NCBI GenBank assembly: GCA_900549285.1 | Contig: URNW01000001.1 | Coordinates: 65,017-129,016 of the forward strand | Source of the DNA: an uncultured Mycoplasmatota bacterium | Lineage (GTDB): Bacteria > Bacillota_I > Bacilli_A > RF39 > UBA660 | Length of the DNA: 64,000 nucleotides | Direction of reading: 5' to 3' | Shown: piece after piece, positions 34,597-44,118 of the stretch | Numbering within the stretch: the stretch's first letter is position 1 | Layout: every line of letters starts with the position of its first letter | Position numbers and translations under genes: made by a program | The notes under the pieces: generated by a model | Databases searched by the model: none | What the model was told of the DNA's origin: nothing | Seen by the model: only the letters and a program-made list of their open reading frames with translations

Positions 34597-34807
34597 CATA
34601 GAATATTTTTCTAAAGAAAGACCGAGTACAATTAATATTTACTTCTAAGAGAGGACTAGATGCTGAGAATGTCCAAGTAAAATAATTAGAAAGACAGCTT
34701 TCATATATTTAGAAAACGCATAAAATGCGATAAAAAATGAAGAGTACTTAGTAAAATAAGGTGGCACCGCGGAAATGATCCGTCCTTATGTTACTAAGTT
34801 TTTTTAT
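34597..34807 (+). ncRNA. T-box riboswitch upstream of hisS, likely Asp specifier
   Basis: Stem I runs 34608-34715: TTTCTAAA pairs with TTTAGAAA, GAAAG with CTTTC, and TTTACTT with AAGTAAA. GAGTA lies on the 5' side of the specifier loop, AGAGAG and GATGCTGAGA in the upper part. The T-box AGGTGGCACCGCGG is at 34759-34772. The terminator is ACTTAGTAA/TTACTAAGT with a T run (34746-34807). On the 3' side of the specifier loop the best-placed triplet is GAC at 34693-34695 followed by A, an Asp codon; no His codon is seen there. Uncharged tRNA binding would favour the antiterminator and expression of the operon below. Confidence 0.88.
34746..34807 (+). terminator. T-box attenuator terminator
   Basis: Nine-base stem ends ACTTAGTAA/TTACTAAGT followed by seven Ts; the T-box antiterminator sequence lies inside it. 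Confidence 0.8.
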
Positions 34808-34824
34808 TTAAGGAGGAGAAGAAA

Positions 34825-36090
34825 ATGATAACAAAACCAAAAGGTACCTATGATATTTATGGCAAAAATGCTAAATATTACAACTATATTAATGGAGTAT
34901 TCTCATCTATATGTGAATATTACAACTATGAATATATAAGAACACCCATTTTTGAAGAAAGCGAATTATTTCACAGAGGTGTAGGAGAAACGACAGATAT
35001 TGTTTCAAAAGAAACTTATGACTTCAAAGATCGAGGAGAGAGAAATTTAACACTTAGACCTGAAGGAACTGCTGGAGTAGTAAGAAGTTATATTGAAAAC
35101 AAAATGTATGGAGAAGCAAATCAACCAATTAAACTTTACTATAGTGGTACAATGTACCGTTATGAAAGACCTCAAGCAGGAAGATACAGAGAATTATCCC
35201 AAATAGGTGTAGAAGTATTGGGAAGTAACTCAGAAATTATGGATGCTGAGGTAATATCACTTGCTTATCGTACATTAGAAGAAATGGGAATAGATAATAT
35301 TACAGCTAAAATTAATACTTTAGGTGATAATGAATCTCGTGAAAATTATCGAAACGCTCTTATAAATTATTTAAAACCACATTTAAATGAGTTATGTGAA
35401 GATTGTCAAAAAAGATTTTTAACAAATCCATTAAGAATATTAGATTGCAAAGTAGATAAAGATAGTGAAATTTTAAAAAATGCTCCATCAATCATGGAAT
35501 ATTTAAATGAAGAAAGTAAAACTAGATTTGATAAAGTTTTACAATATTTGGATTATTTAGATATTGATTATGAAATAGATTCAAATATTGTAAGAGGACT
35601 AGATTATTATAATCACACTGTTTTTGAATTAGTAGCAGACTTAGATGGGCTAGGAAATGCTAGTACATTATGTGGAGGAGGTCGCTACAATAATTTAATA
35701 ACAAATCTAGGTGGACCTGATACTCCAGGAATCGGCTTTGCCTGTGGAGTGGATCGCTTAATGATTGTGCTACAAGAATTAAATAAAGAAAAAGAAATAG
35801 AAAGTTCTTTAGATGTTTATGTTCTAGCTGTAAGTGAAGAAGAAAAAATCACAGCTTTAAAATTAGTACAAGATTTACGTTGGAGCGAAATTAAAACAGA
35901 AATGGATACTTTAAATAGAGGATTAAAAGCTCAATTTAAGCAAGCAGATCGTCTAAATGCGAGATTGCTAGTAATTCTTAATAATGAAGATTTACAAAGA
36001 GGAATTATTACTGTAAAAGATAATTTAACAAAAGAAGAAGTTAAAATAGATGAAAGTGAAATATTAGATTATATTATTAGTAATTTATAG
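34825..36090 (+). CDS. hisS: Histidyl-tRNA synthetase
   Basis: A 421-residue class II enzyme. Motif 1 around YEYIRTPIFEESELF, motif 2 MYRYERPQAGRYRE, histidine A box VRGLDYYNHTVFE (LDYY as in HisRS) and motif 3 GIGFACGVDRLMIVL; C-terminal anticodon-binding domain from residue 325. It opens a tight operon with aspS 8 bases on. Start follows AAGGAGG. Confidence 0.95.
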   Translation: MITKPKGTYDIYGKNAKYYNYINGVFSSICEYYNYEYIRTPIFEESELFHRGVGETTDIVSKETYDFKDRGERNLTLRPEGTAGVVRSYIENKMYGEANQPIKLYYSGTMYRYERPQAGRYRELSQIGVEVLGSNSEIMDAEVISLAYRTLEEMGIDNITAKINTLGDNESRENYRNALINYLKPHLNELCEDCQKRFLTNPLRILDCKVDKDSEILKNAPSIMEYLNEESKTRFDKVLQYLDYLDIDYEIDSNIVRGLDYYNHTVFELVADLDGLGNASTLCGGGRYNNLITNLGGPDTPGIGFACGVDRLMIVLQELNKEKEIESSLDVYVLAVSEEEKITALKLVQDLRWSEIKTEMDTLNRGLKAQFKQADRLNARLLVILNNEDLQRGIITVKDNLTKEEVKIDESEILDYIISNL

Positions 36091-36098
36091 GAGGAAAT

Positions 36099-37832
36099 AT
36101 GGAAAACATTTATAGAAACCACTACTGTGGTGAAATTACCAAAGAGAATGTTGGACAAGAAATTAAAATAGCAGGTTGGATCAATTCTATAAGAAATTTA
36201 GGGAGTCTTGCTTTCTTAACAATACGTGATGAAACAGGAATTGTCCAAGTAATTAGTGAAGATATTGAAAAAATTAAAAATTTAACTAGAGAATCTACTG
36301 TTACAATTACAGGTACAGTTGCTTTAAGAGAAAAAGATATTAATCCAAACATGAAAACTGGGGAAATTGAAATTCTACTAAAAGAAATTACTATTTTAGG
36401 AAAATGTGCAAACATTTTACCCTTTGAAATAAATAGAAGTAAAGAAGCAAGTGAAGAAACAAGACTAAAATATCGTTACTTAGATTTAAGAAATCCTCTA
36501 GTACATGATAAAATTTTATTCCGTACCAAAGTAATTGATGAAATTCGTTCAATTATGAAAAAAATGAACTTTACAGAAATTACAACACCAATTATTACTG
36601 CATCTAGTCCAGAAGGAGCAAGGGACTTTGTAATTCCTTCACGAAACTATAAAGGAAAATTTTACGCTTTACCTCAAGCCCCTCAAATATATAAACAACT
36701 ATTAATGGTATCTGGTTTCAATCGTTATTTTCAAATAGCTCCATGTTTTCGTGATGAAGATTGTCGAGCTGATCGAACCCTAGAATTTTATCAATTAGAC
36801 TTTGAAATGAGTTTTGCAACTGAGGAAGATGTATATCAAGTAGGAGAAACAATTTTTTATGAATTATTCTCAAAATTTAGCCACAAAAAAGTCTCAGCCC
36901 GACCATTTAGGCGAATTTCTTACAAAGAAGCTATATCAAAATATGGAAGTGATAAACCTGATTTAAGAAATCCTTTAATAATCGAAGATATTACAGAAAT
37001 TTTTAAAGATACGGATTTTAATGGATTTAAAGATAAAAAAATAAAGGCAATTAAAGTAAAGGAAATAGAAAAACCAAATTCATGGTATAAAAAATTAGAA
37101 GAATATATAAAAGAAAAAGGAGCAGAAGGACTTGCTTATGTAAAAATAGAAGAAGATTTAAATCTTAAATCAACAATTACAAAGTTTTTAAGTCCTAAAG
37201 AAATCGCATCTTTAAAAGAAGCACTAAAATTAGAAGCAGGAAACGTTTTATTTATTATTGCAGGAAATAAAGATATTGATAAATATAGTGGTATTTTAAG
37301 AACAAAACTAGGAGAAGAATTAGATTTAATCAATAAAGATGTTTTTGAATTTTGTATTATAAATGATTTCCCAATGTATGAATGGAATTTAGAAGAAAAT
37401 AAATGGGATTTTGGTCATAATCCATTTAGTATGCCTAAAGGAGGTTTAGATGCTTTACAAAATATAGACCCTGAAAATATAGTAGCCAATCAATATGATT
37501 TTGTTTGCAATGGATATGAAATGGCTAGTGGAGCAGTAAGAAATCATGATATTGAAATTATGAAAAAGGCTTTTGAAATAGCAGGATATGATGAAGAAAC
37601 GATTAAAAATAAGTTCCGTTCATTGTATACAGCTTTTAGATTTGGAGCACCACCTCACGCTGGAATGGCTCCAGGAATTGATCGTATGATCATGTTATTA
37701 ACTGAAGAAGAAAATTTAAGAGAAGTTCAAGTATTCCCACCAAATGTAAGTGGAATGGATTTACTGATGGGAAGTCCAAATACTTTAGAAGAACATCAAT
37801 TAGAAGAATTACATATAAAAATAAAAGATTAA
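36099..37832 (+). CDS. aspS: Aspartyl-tRNA synthetase
   Basis: A 577-residue bacterial-type AspRS: N-terminal OB fold, class II core with FRDEDCRADRTLEFYQLDFEMSF (cited as landmarks FRDED and ADR), the inserted GAD domain in the middle, and motif 3 APGIDRMIMLL. It charges tRNA-Asp. Because asnS is also present, tRNA-Asn can be charged directly and AspRS need not be non-discriminating. In B. subtilis aspS also follows hisS. Confidence 0.95.
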   Translation: MENIYRNHYCGEITKENVGQEIKIAGWINSIRNLGSLAFLTIRDETGIVQVISEDIEKIKNLTRESTVTITGTVALREKDINPNMKTGEIEILLKEITILGKCANILPFEINRSKEASEETRLKYRYLDLRNPLVHDKILFRTKVIDEIRSIMKKMNFTEITTPIITASSPEGARDFVIPSRNYKGKFYALPQAPQIYKQLLMVSGFNRYFQIAPCFRDEDCRADRTLEFYQLDFEMSFATEEDVYQVGETIFYELFSKFSHKKVSARPFRRISYKEAISKYGSDKPDLRNPLIIEDITEIFKDTDFNGFKDKKIKAIKVKEIEKPNSWYKKLEEYIKEKGAEGLAYVKIEEDLNLKSTITKFLSPKEIASLKEALKLEAGNVLFIIAGNKDIDKYSGILRTKLGEELDLINKDVFEFCIINDFPMYEWNLEENKWDFGHNPFSMPKGGLDALQNIDPENIVANQYDFVCNGYEMASGAVRNHDIEIMKKAFEIAGYDEETIKNKFRSLYTAFRFGAPPHAGMAPGIDRMIMLLTEEENLREVQVFPPNVSGMDLLMGSPNTLEEHQLEELHIKIKD

Positions 37833-37843
37833 GGAGAATCAAA

Positions 37844-39208
37844 ATGGATTTAAGAGATTTATGGAAAGATATCGAAACTCATATAGATAAAAAAATAAAG
37901 TTAGAAGGATGGATTAGAAACCACCGTGATCAAAAAACTTTTGGCTTTATTGATTTTTCTGACGGTACATGCTTTAAGCATTTACAAGTTGTATATGATA
38001 AAGATATAGAAAACTTTGACGAAATAAAAAAATTATCAATTGGAAGTGCCATTGAAATAGAAGGGACAATTACTCCCTCAAGTGGTACTCAAGCCTATGA
38101 AATGCAAGCTTCTAAAATCACTCTTTTAGGACCTTGTTCAGAAGATTATCCCATTCAACCCAAAAGACACACTAGAGAATTTTTAAGAGAAGTAGCTTAT
38201 TTAAGACCAAGGACTAACCTTTTTGGAGCCGTATTTAGAGTAAGAAGTATAGCCGCTTATGCGATTCATAAATACTTCCAAGAAAGGGGATATGTATATT
38301 TTCATGCACCTTTAATTACAGCAAGTGATTGTGAAGGCGCAGGAGAAATGTTTCAAGTTACAACACTACTAATTGAAAAATTAAATGGTAAAGTAGACTA
38401 CAGTAAAGACTTTTTTGGCAAGATGACTAATTTAACAGTAAGTGGTCAATTAGAAGCTGAAACTTTCGCTATGGCCTATAAAAAAACTTACACTTTTGGT
38501 CCAACATTTCGTGCTGAAAATTCTAATACCAAAACTCACGCTTCAGAATTTTGGATGATTGAACCTGAAATTGCTTTTTGTGATTTAGAAGAGGATATGG
38601 ATATCATGGAAGACATGCTAAAATATATTGTAAAATATGTTTTAGAAAACGCTTCTGAAGAAATTGCTTTTTTCGATCAATATACGGAAAAAGGCTTAAA
38701 AGAAAAATTAGAAAAATTAGTAAATAGCAAATTTACACGTATCGATCATGAAGAAGTAATTAAAATTTTAAAAAATGCTGATATAAAATGGGAATTTGAG
38801 CCAAAATTTGGTGAAGATATTGCCAAAGAACATGAAAAATATATAACTGAATATTTTGGTGGACCTATATTTATTAAAAATTGGCCCAAAGATATTAAAG
38901 CCTTTTATATGAAATTAAATAGTGATGGAAAAACAGTAGCTGCTGTAGATCTTGAAGTACCAGGAGCAGGAGAACTAATGGGTGGCAGCCAAAGAGAAGA
39001 AGATTATGATAAATTGATTAATAGAATGCAAGAATTAAAAATTGATTCTTCTTCCATGGATTGGTATTTAAATTTAAGAAAATATGGAGGTTGCGTTCAT
39101 TCAGGATTTGGAATGGGATTTGAAAGATTACTAATCTACTTAACAGGAGTAGATAATATTAGGGATGTAATTCCATATCCAAGAACACCAAAAAACTGTG
39201 ATTTTTAA
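37844..39208 (+). CDS. asnS: Asparaginyl-tRNA synthetase
   Basis: A 454-residue class IIb enzyme: OB fold GWIRNHRDQKTFGFIDFSDG, motif 2 FRAENSNTKTHASEFWMIEPE (landmarks FRAE, HASEFWM), and motif 3 GFGMGFERLLIYLTG. It is the direct route to Asn-tRNA. Eleven bases after aspS, same operon. Confidence 0.95.
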   Translation: MDLRDLWKDIETHIDKKIKLEGWIRNHRDQKTFGFIDFSDGTCFKHLQVVYDKDIENFDEIKKLSIGSAIEIEGTITPSSGTQAYEMQASKITLLGPCSEDYPIQPKRHTREFLREVAYLRPRTNLFGAVFRVRSIAAYAIHKYFQERGYVYFHAPLITASDCEGAGEMFQVTTLLIEKLNGKVDYSKDFFGKMTNLTVSGQLEAETFAMAYKKTYTFGPTFRAENSNTKTHASEFWMIEPEIAFCDLEEDMDIMEDMLKYIVKYVLENASEEIAFFDQYTEKGLKEKLEKLVNSKFTRIDHEEVIKILKNADIKWEFEPKFGEDIAKEHEKYITEYFGGPIFIKNWPKDIKAFYMKLNSDGKTVAAVDLEVPGAGELMGGSQREEDYDKLINRMQELKIDSSSMDWYLNLRKYGGCVHSGFGMGFERLLIYLTGVDNIRDVIPYPRTPKNCDF

Positions 39209-39217
39209 GGAGGTCTC

Positions 39218-39778
39218 ATGAATAAAATTATAGCGATTGTTGGAATGTGTGGTTCAGGTAAATCAGTAGCATGTGATTTACTGGAAAAAAAAGATTATAA
39301 AAAGGTTTATTTTGGAGGAGTTACACTTTCTAAACTAGAAGAAGAGGGCTTAGAAGATACCCCAGAAAATGAAAAGTATATGCGTGAAAAATTAAGAAGT
39401 ACCTTAGGAATGGGAGCTTATGCCCTTGTTTTACTTCCAGAAATTATGAATCTCGTTCAAACTCATAATGTTGTTTTAGATGGATTATACTCTTGGGAAG
39501 AATTAAAAATTTTAAAAGAAAAATTTGGTAATCAATTAAAAACTATTGCCATTATAGTAGACAAAAAAATACGATATGAAAGATTAAATATAAGACCAAT
39601 AAGAGCTTTATCGGCTGAGCAAGCAGAAAAAAGAGACATTTCTGAAATAGAAAATATTGCCAAAGCGGGTCCAATAGCCTATGCAGACTACTACATAGAT
39701 AATAATAAAACAATTAAAGATTTTGAAACAAGATTAGATTATATTTTAAAAAAGATAGAAAGGAATCAAAATGAGTAA
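39218..39778 (+). CDS. P-loop kinase-like protein (dephospho-CoA kinase/UPF0200-like)
   Basis: A 186-residue nucleotide-binding protein with Walker A GMCGSGKS at residues 9-16, a VVLDGLYSWEEL acidic strand and an Arg-rich lid (RYERLNIRPIRALSAEQA). The layout resembles the AAA/UPF0200 kinases more than CoaE. Substrate unknown. It is embedded between asnS and gatC, overlapping gatC by 8 bases, so it is co-expressed with amidation genes; a functional link is inference. Confidence 0.65.
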   Translation: MNKIIAIVGMCGSGKSVACDLLEKKDYKKVYFGGVTLSKLEEEGLEDTPENEKYMREKLRSTLGMGAYALVLLPEIMNLVQTHNVVLDGLYSWEELKILKEKFGNQLKTIAIIVDKKIRYERLNIRPIRALSAEQAEKRDISEIENIAKAGPIAYADYYIDNNKTIKDFETRLDYILKKIERNQNE

Positions 39779-40079
39779 ATTTACAAAAGAAATGGTGAAT
39801 GATTATGCTTTAAAATTATTAATTGGTTTAACAGAAGAAGAAAATCAAATGGTATTAGATGAATTTGAAGCAATTGATCAAAACATAGATTTAATAAACA
39901 AAATACCCAACATTGAACAAGTTGAGCCAATGACTCACGCTTTAGATGATTTTGTATGTGTTCTAAGAGAAGATATATATACTCCAACAATTCCTATTGA
40001 AGATGCACTAAGAAATGCAGGAGCTGTAGATGGAAGAGAAATTGAAGTCCCAAAGGTGGTGGAATCTCATGATGAATAA
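39771..40079 (+). CDS. gatC: Asp/Glu-tRNA amidotransferase subunit C
   Basis: A 102-residue GatC with the family pattern: KLLIGLTEEENQMVLDEFEAI helix, NIEQVEPMTHALD, LREDIYTPTIPIEDALRNAG and a closing VPKVVES. It wraps GatA and GatB together. It overlaps both neighbours. Confidence 0.9.
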   Translation: MSKFTKEMVNDYALKLLIGLTEEENQMVLDEFEAIDQNIDLINKIPNIEQVEPMTHALDDFVCVLREDIYTPTIPIEDALRNAGAVDGREIEVPKVVESHDE

Positions 40080-41523
40080 AAGTATCAAAGAACTACATGA
40101 TCTACTAATAAATAATCAAGTAACCAGTGAAGAGTTAATTAAAGAGTCAATAAATAAATCACATGAAATAGAAGAAAAATATAATGCTTTTGTAACAATA
40201 TTAAATGATGCCCAACCAAAACCAGTAACAAATTCACTAATATCTGGTATTCCCTTTGGTGTAAAAGACAATTATTCTACAAAAGATATATTATCTACAG
40301 GTTCTTCTAACACTTTAAAAAATTATATTCCTTTTTATACTGCAACAGTTGTTCAAAAATTACTTGATGCTGGAGCAATTATAGTCAATAAAACTGCCTT
40401 GGATGAATTTGGAATGGGTGGAACAGGAACTACTTGCCATACAGGAGCAGTATTAAATCCTTGGGATAAAACGAGAATGTGTGCAGGATCATCAGCTGGT
40501 TCTGCATGTGCAGTTGCCAAAGGAGTATATCCTTTTGCTTTAGGAAGCGACACAGGGGATTCTATCCGAAAACCAGCTGCCTATTGTGGAATTGTTGGTT
40601 ATAAGCCAACTTATGGCATGTTATCCCGCTATGGTTTATTTCCATTTGCAAGTAGCCTAGATCATTGTGGAGTCCTAACTAGAAGTGTCGAAGATGCAGC
40701 AATAGTAACAGACCTTATGAAAGGAATAGATAAGCATGATATGACAACTTGGGATTCTAGTGATATTCATTTGCAAGCTTCTTTAACAGGAAATATTAAA
40801 GGAAAAAAATTATTTTACATTAAAGAAATTTGTGATATCAATAATTATTCTAATCCTTCTAATGAACTAAAAAGTCATTTAAAGAACTTTTTTGAAACGT
40901 TAGAATTATTAAAAGAAGAAGGAGCAAAAGTAGAAGAAGTAAGTATAGATCAATCCCTTTTAAACGCAATTGCTAGTACATATGTTGTTATTTCTTGTGC
41001 CGAAGCAACAAGTAATATGTCCAATTTAACTGGAATTGTTTTTGGTCCAAGAAGTAACAATAAAAATGTATTTGAAATGATGAAAGAACACCGTACTAAT
41101 GGCTTTTCTCCCTTAATTAAAAGAAGGTTTATAATTGGTTCGTATGTTTTACAAAAAGAAAATCAAGAACGATATTTTAAAAATGCCCAACGTGTCAGAA
41201 GACTAATTGTAGATAAAATGAAAGAATTATTTAAAGAATATGACTGTTTAATCTTACCAGTATCATCTGGTCCAGCTAAAAAATTAAATGAGGATAAAGA
41301 TGTAATTGATGCATCTACTTGTGTTATAGAAGAGCATTTGCAGATAGGAAACTTTGGAGGTTTTCCTTCTATTACAATTCCCAATGGATTTATCAATAAT
41401 TTACCAGTAGGAATTAACATGACTGGTAATTGCTATGATGATGCAAACATATTAAATATTGCTTATACTTTAGAAGGAAAAATGCCTTATAAAAATCAAA
41501 TAGCAAAGGAGATGCAGAAATGA
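40069..41523 (+). CDS. gatA: Asp/Glu-tRNA amidotransferase subunit A
   Basis: A 484-residue amidase-signature enzyme. Catalytic Lys in FGVKDNYS, the cis-Ser in GSSAGSACAVA, and the nucleophile Ser in GSDTGDSIRKPA. It supplies ammonia from glutamine to GatB. Two positions differ from the usual text: GSSGGS is GSSAGS and TGGSIRQP is TGDSIRKP, close to the oxyanion hole. The start at 40069 has AAAGGTGG nine bases upstream; an in-frame ATG at 40030 lies inside gatC. Confidence 0.92.
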   Translation: MMNKSIKELHDLLINNQVTSEELIKESINKSHEIEEKYNAFVTILNDAQPKPVTNSLISGIPFGVKDNYSTKDILSTGSSNTLKNYIPFYTATVVQKLLDAGAIIVNKTALDEFGMGGTGTTCHTGAVLNPWDKTRMCAGSSAGSACAVAKGVYPFALGSDTGDSIRKPAAYCGIVGYKPTYGMLSRYGLFPFASSLDHCGVLTRSVEDAAIVTDLMKGIDKHDMTTWDSSDIHLQASLTGNIKGKKLFYIKEICDINNYSNPSNELKSHLKNFFETLELLKEEGAKVEEVSIDQSLLNAIASTYVVISCAEATSNMSNLTGIVFGPRSNNKNVFEMMKEHRTNGFSPLIKRRFIIGSYVLQKENQERYFKNAQRVRRLIVDKMKELFKEYDCLILPVSSGPAKKLNEDKDVIDASTCVIEEHLQIGNFGGFPSITIPNGFINNLPVGINMTGNCYDDANILNIAYTLEGKMPYKNQIAKEMQK

Positions 41524-42947
41524 AAAAACAAATAGCTTCAATTGGTCTAGAAATGCACTGTGAATTAAAAAGTAACTCTAAAGTTTTTTCTGAAGCTCAA
41601 AATACTTATAGTGAAACGCCAAATTCTAGCATTGCTCCACTTGATATGGGATTTCCTGGTACACTTCCAGTTGTCAATAAAAAATGTGTTGAAGATGCCT
41701 TGAAAATAAGTATAGCCTTAAACTGTAAACAACCAGAATATATGTATTTTGATCGTAAAAACTATTATTATCCCGATCTTCCTAAAGGCTATCAAATAAC
41801 TCAAATGGAAAACCCTGTAGGAATAAATGGAGAAATACAAATAGAAGTAAAAGATAAATTAATACCTGTTTATATTCATGATATTCACTTAGAAGAAGAC
41901 TCAGCTAGCTTAGATCACTTCTTTGACACATCTAATATTGATTATAACCGATCTGGAGTACCACTACTAGAATTAGTAACAACCCCTTGTTTTCATAATT
42001 CTGATGAGGCGATATCCTTTTTAGAAAATATAATTAGAATATATCGATATTTAGATGTATCAGAAGCAGATACTAAAAAAGGACAAATAAGATGTGATGT
42101 AAATGTTTCTATAGCAGATGAAGATAGCTTAGAATTAGGGACAAAAGTAGAAGTTAAAAACGTAAATTCTCTAAGTGGAGTTCGCGACACAATTAATTAT
42201 GAAATTATAAGACAAACTAAATTAAAAGAAGCAGGAAAATATCATGAAGTAGAGCAAGAAACAAGAAGATGGGATGAAGAGCTTAAACGTACAATCCGTA
42301 TGCGAAATAAAGCTGATGCAATTGATTATAAGTATTTTGTAGAACCTAATATTCCTAAATATAAAATTAGTAATGATTGGTTAGAAAAAATAAAATTAAG
42401 TATTCCTAAATTACCTTTAGAAAGAAAATTAGATTATATGAATCAATATGGACTAAATAGTTATGATGCCGAAATACTAATAAAAGAAAAAGATATAGCA
42501 GATTATTTTGAAGAATGCTTAAAAATAAATATTGATGCTAAAAGTGCATCTAACTGGATTACTACTCAAATTTTAGGATATTTAAATAAAACAAACCAGA
42601 ATATAAAAGATATATATTTAACTCCTGAGAGATTAAAAGACTTAATAAATGAAATAGAAAAAGAAACAATTAGTTCTAAACAAGCAAAAGAAATATTTGA
42701 AAAAGTATTAGAAGAGAAAAAAGATATTAAAGCATTTCTAAATAAAGAGAATGCTCAAATAAATAATAAAGAAGAAATAGAAAAAATAATAGAGGAAATT
42801 CTTTCAAATAATCCCAATCAAATAGAGGAATATAAAAACGGTAAGACCAATTTATTTGATTATTTTGTAGGTCAAGTAATGAAAAATACTAAAGGAAAAG
42901 TAAATCCCGTGTTAACGAAAGAAATATTAACAGAAAAATTAAAATAG
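41520..42947 (+). CDS. gatB: Asp/Glu-tRNA amidotransferase subunit B
   Basis: A 475-residue GatB: IGLEMHCELKSNSKVFS, GFPGTLPVVNKK, FDRKNYYYPDLPKGYQITQ (cited in part), HLEEDSASL, NRSGVPLLELVT and ADTKKGQIRCDVNVS; C-terminal helical and YqeY-like tail. It phosphorylates and amidates mischarged tRNA. With asnS and aspS present and no glnS in view, its main product is probably Gln-tRNA. Overlaps gatA by 4 bases and closes the operon. Confidence 0.95.
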   Translation: MKKQIASIGLEMHCELKSNSKVFSEAQNTYSETPNSSIAPLDMGFPGTLPVVNKKCVEDALKISIALNCKQPEYMYFDRKNYYYPDLPKGYQITQMENPVGINGEIQIEVKDKLIPVYIHDIHLEEDSASLDHFFDTSNIDYNRSGVPLLELVTTPCFHNSDEAISFLENIIRIYRYLDVSEADTKKGQIRCDVNVSIADEDSLELGTKVEVKNVNSLSGVRDTINYEIIRQTKLKEAGKYHEVEQETRRWDEELKRTIRMRNKADAIDYKYFVEPNIPKYKISNDWLEKIKLSIPKLPLERKLDYMNQYGLNSYDAEILIKEKDIADYFEECLKINIDAKSASNWITTQILGYLNKTNQNIKDIYLTPERLKDLINEIEKETISSKQAKEIFEKVLEEKKDIKAFLNKENAQINNKEEIEKIIEEILSNNPNQIEEYKNGKTNLFDYFVGQVMKNTKGKVNPVLTKEILTEKLK

Positions 42948-43003
42948 GTGAAATTTTACATTTCATCTTTTTTCGTATATAATATAATTGGGAAGTGAAT
43001 CGT

Positions 43004-43999
43004 ATGTCAAAAAAGAATATTATTTGGATAATTATCATTGCTGTTCTATTTATTGGAGCTTCTATTTTCATTTATTTTCTAGCAAAAGAAGATGAGGAGT
43101 TGAGTATATCTGGAAAGGTATTAATAAGTAGGGATGGATACATTATGATTGAAAGTAATAATGTTGATTATATCATAAATAATATTTCTAATATCTATGA
43201 AGTAGGAGATAAAATAACCGTTACTTACAAAAAAAGCGGCCTAAAAGATACTACAAATCCTAAAGAAATTTCAGCCATAAAAGATACTTTAATAAATAAA
43301 AAAGAAACAGATCCAAAATTAGAAGAAAATACTAACACTTCAAATACATCAGAAAATATTATAAACAACCAGCAAAAAAACAATACCAATTTAAATGAAA
43401 CAAATAAAAATAATACCACACACAATACTATAACTAATCATAATAATTCTAATATTCCAAATAACAATAATACAAATAATAATAAAACGCCATCTAACAA
43501 CAATTCTAATAATAATGTAAATACCAAATCTGCTGATGAAGCCGTATTAGAATATGTAAATACTATTCAAAATGATGCAAATAAAGAAATAACAGACACT
43601 TTAAAAAGTGGTTTTATCACGGTTATAGACTTTCTATTCTATGATGCCAAAATAGCAGGTCATTCTTTTAATGAACTAACTGCTAAAGCTAAATTAGAAG
43701 TCTTAGCGGCAGCTTTATGGATAGATGATAAAATAGATAATGTTTTTCCTGGATATAAAGAAACGATTAGCAATAAAACCAATAAAATATATACCAGTGT
43801 TAAAAATTTAATTATAAGTACTTATTTAGATATCACAACTAACATTTGTGAAGCAAATAATAATTTATGTACTCAAGCGAAAGAAGACTTTCAAAGTTTA
43901 AAGAAAAGTTTTGGCTTTACTTGGGATTTTATCAAAAGCTTAGCAAGTCAAGGTTTAGATAAACTTAAAAATTGGTATGAAATCTGGAGCGGAAAATAA
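43004..43999 (+). CDS. membrane-anchored protein with Asn-rich linker
   Basis: A 331-residue protein: N-terminal helix (residues 5-26), small beta domain (about 33-90, SGKVLISRDGYIMIE), an Asn/Thr/Ser low-complexity linker (about 105-178), then a helical C-terminal domain with two Cys (NICEANNNLC) and an amphipathic end. GGAAGTGA precedes ATG 43004. It follows gatB after 56 bases with its own -10-like TATAAT. No family recognised; an exported protein held at the membrane is likely. Confidence 0.55.
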   Translation: MSKKNIIWIIIIAVLFIGASIFIYFLAKEDEELSISGKVLISRDGYIMIESNNVDYIINNISNIYEVGDKITVTYKKSGLKDTTNPKEISAIKDTLINKKETDPKLEENTNTSNTSENIINNQQKNNTNLNETNKNNTTHNTITNHNNSNIPNNNNTNNNKTPSNNNSNNNVNTKSADEAVLEYVNTIQNDANKEITDTLKSGFITVIDFLFYDAKIAGHSFNELTAKAKLEVLAAALWIDDKIDNVFPGYKETISNKTNKIYTSVKNLIISTYLDITTNICEANNNLCTQAKEDFQSLKKSFGFTWDFIKSLASQGLDKLKNWYEIWSGK

Positions 44000-44004
44000 A
44001 ATAG

Positions 44005-44038
44005 AAAACAGTAGTCATAATTTGAATCCTGTTTTTTT
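44005..44038 (+). terminator. weak terminator
   Basis: AAAACAG and CTGTTTTTTT with a 17-base loop after the Asn-rich protein gene. Confidence 0.4.
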
Positions 44039-44118
44039 GAGAATAAATAAAATATTTAAAACACCTTTTTTTTTATAGTTAAACATGCTATAATTACATA
44101 TAGTAGGGTAGGGATAGT

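Noticed and set aside
43320..43530. Tandem DNA repeat in the Asn-rich linker
   Set aside because: It is low-complexity coding of Asn, Thr and Ser with mixed codons and no fixed repeat unit.
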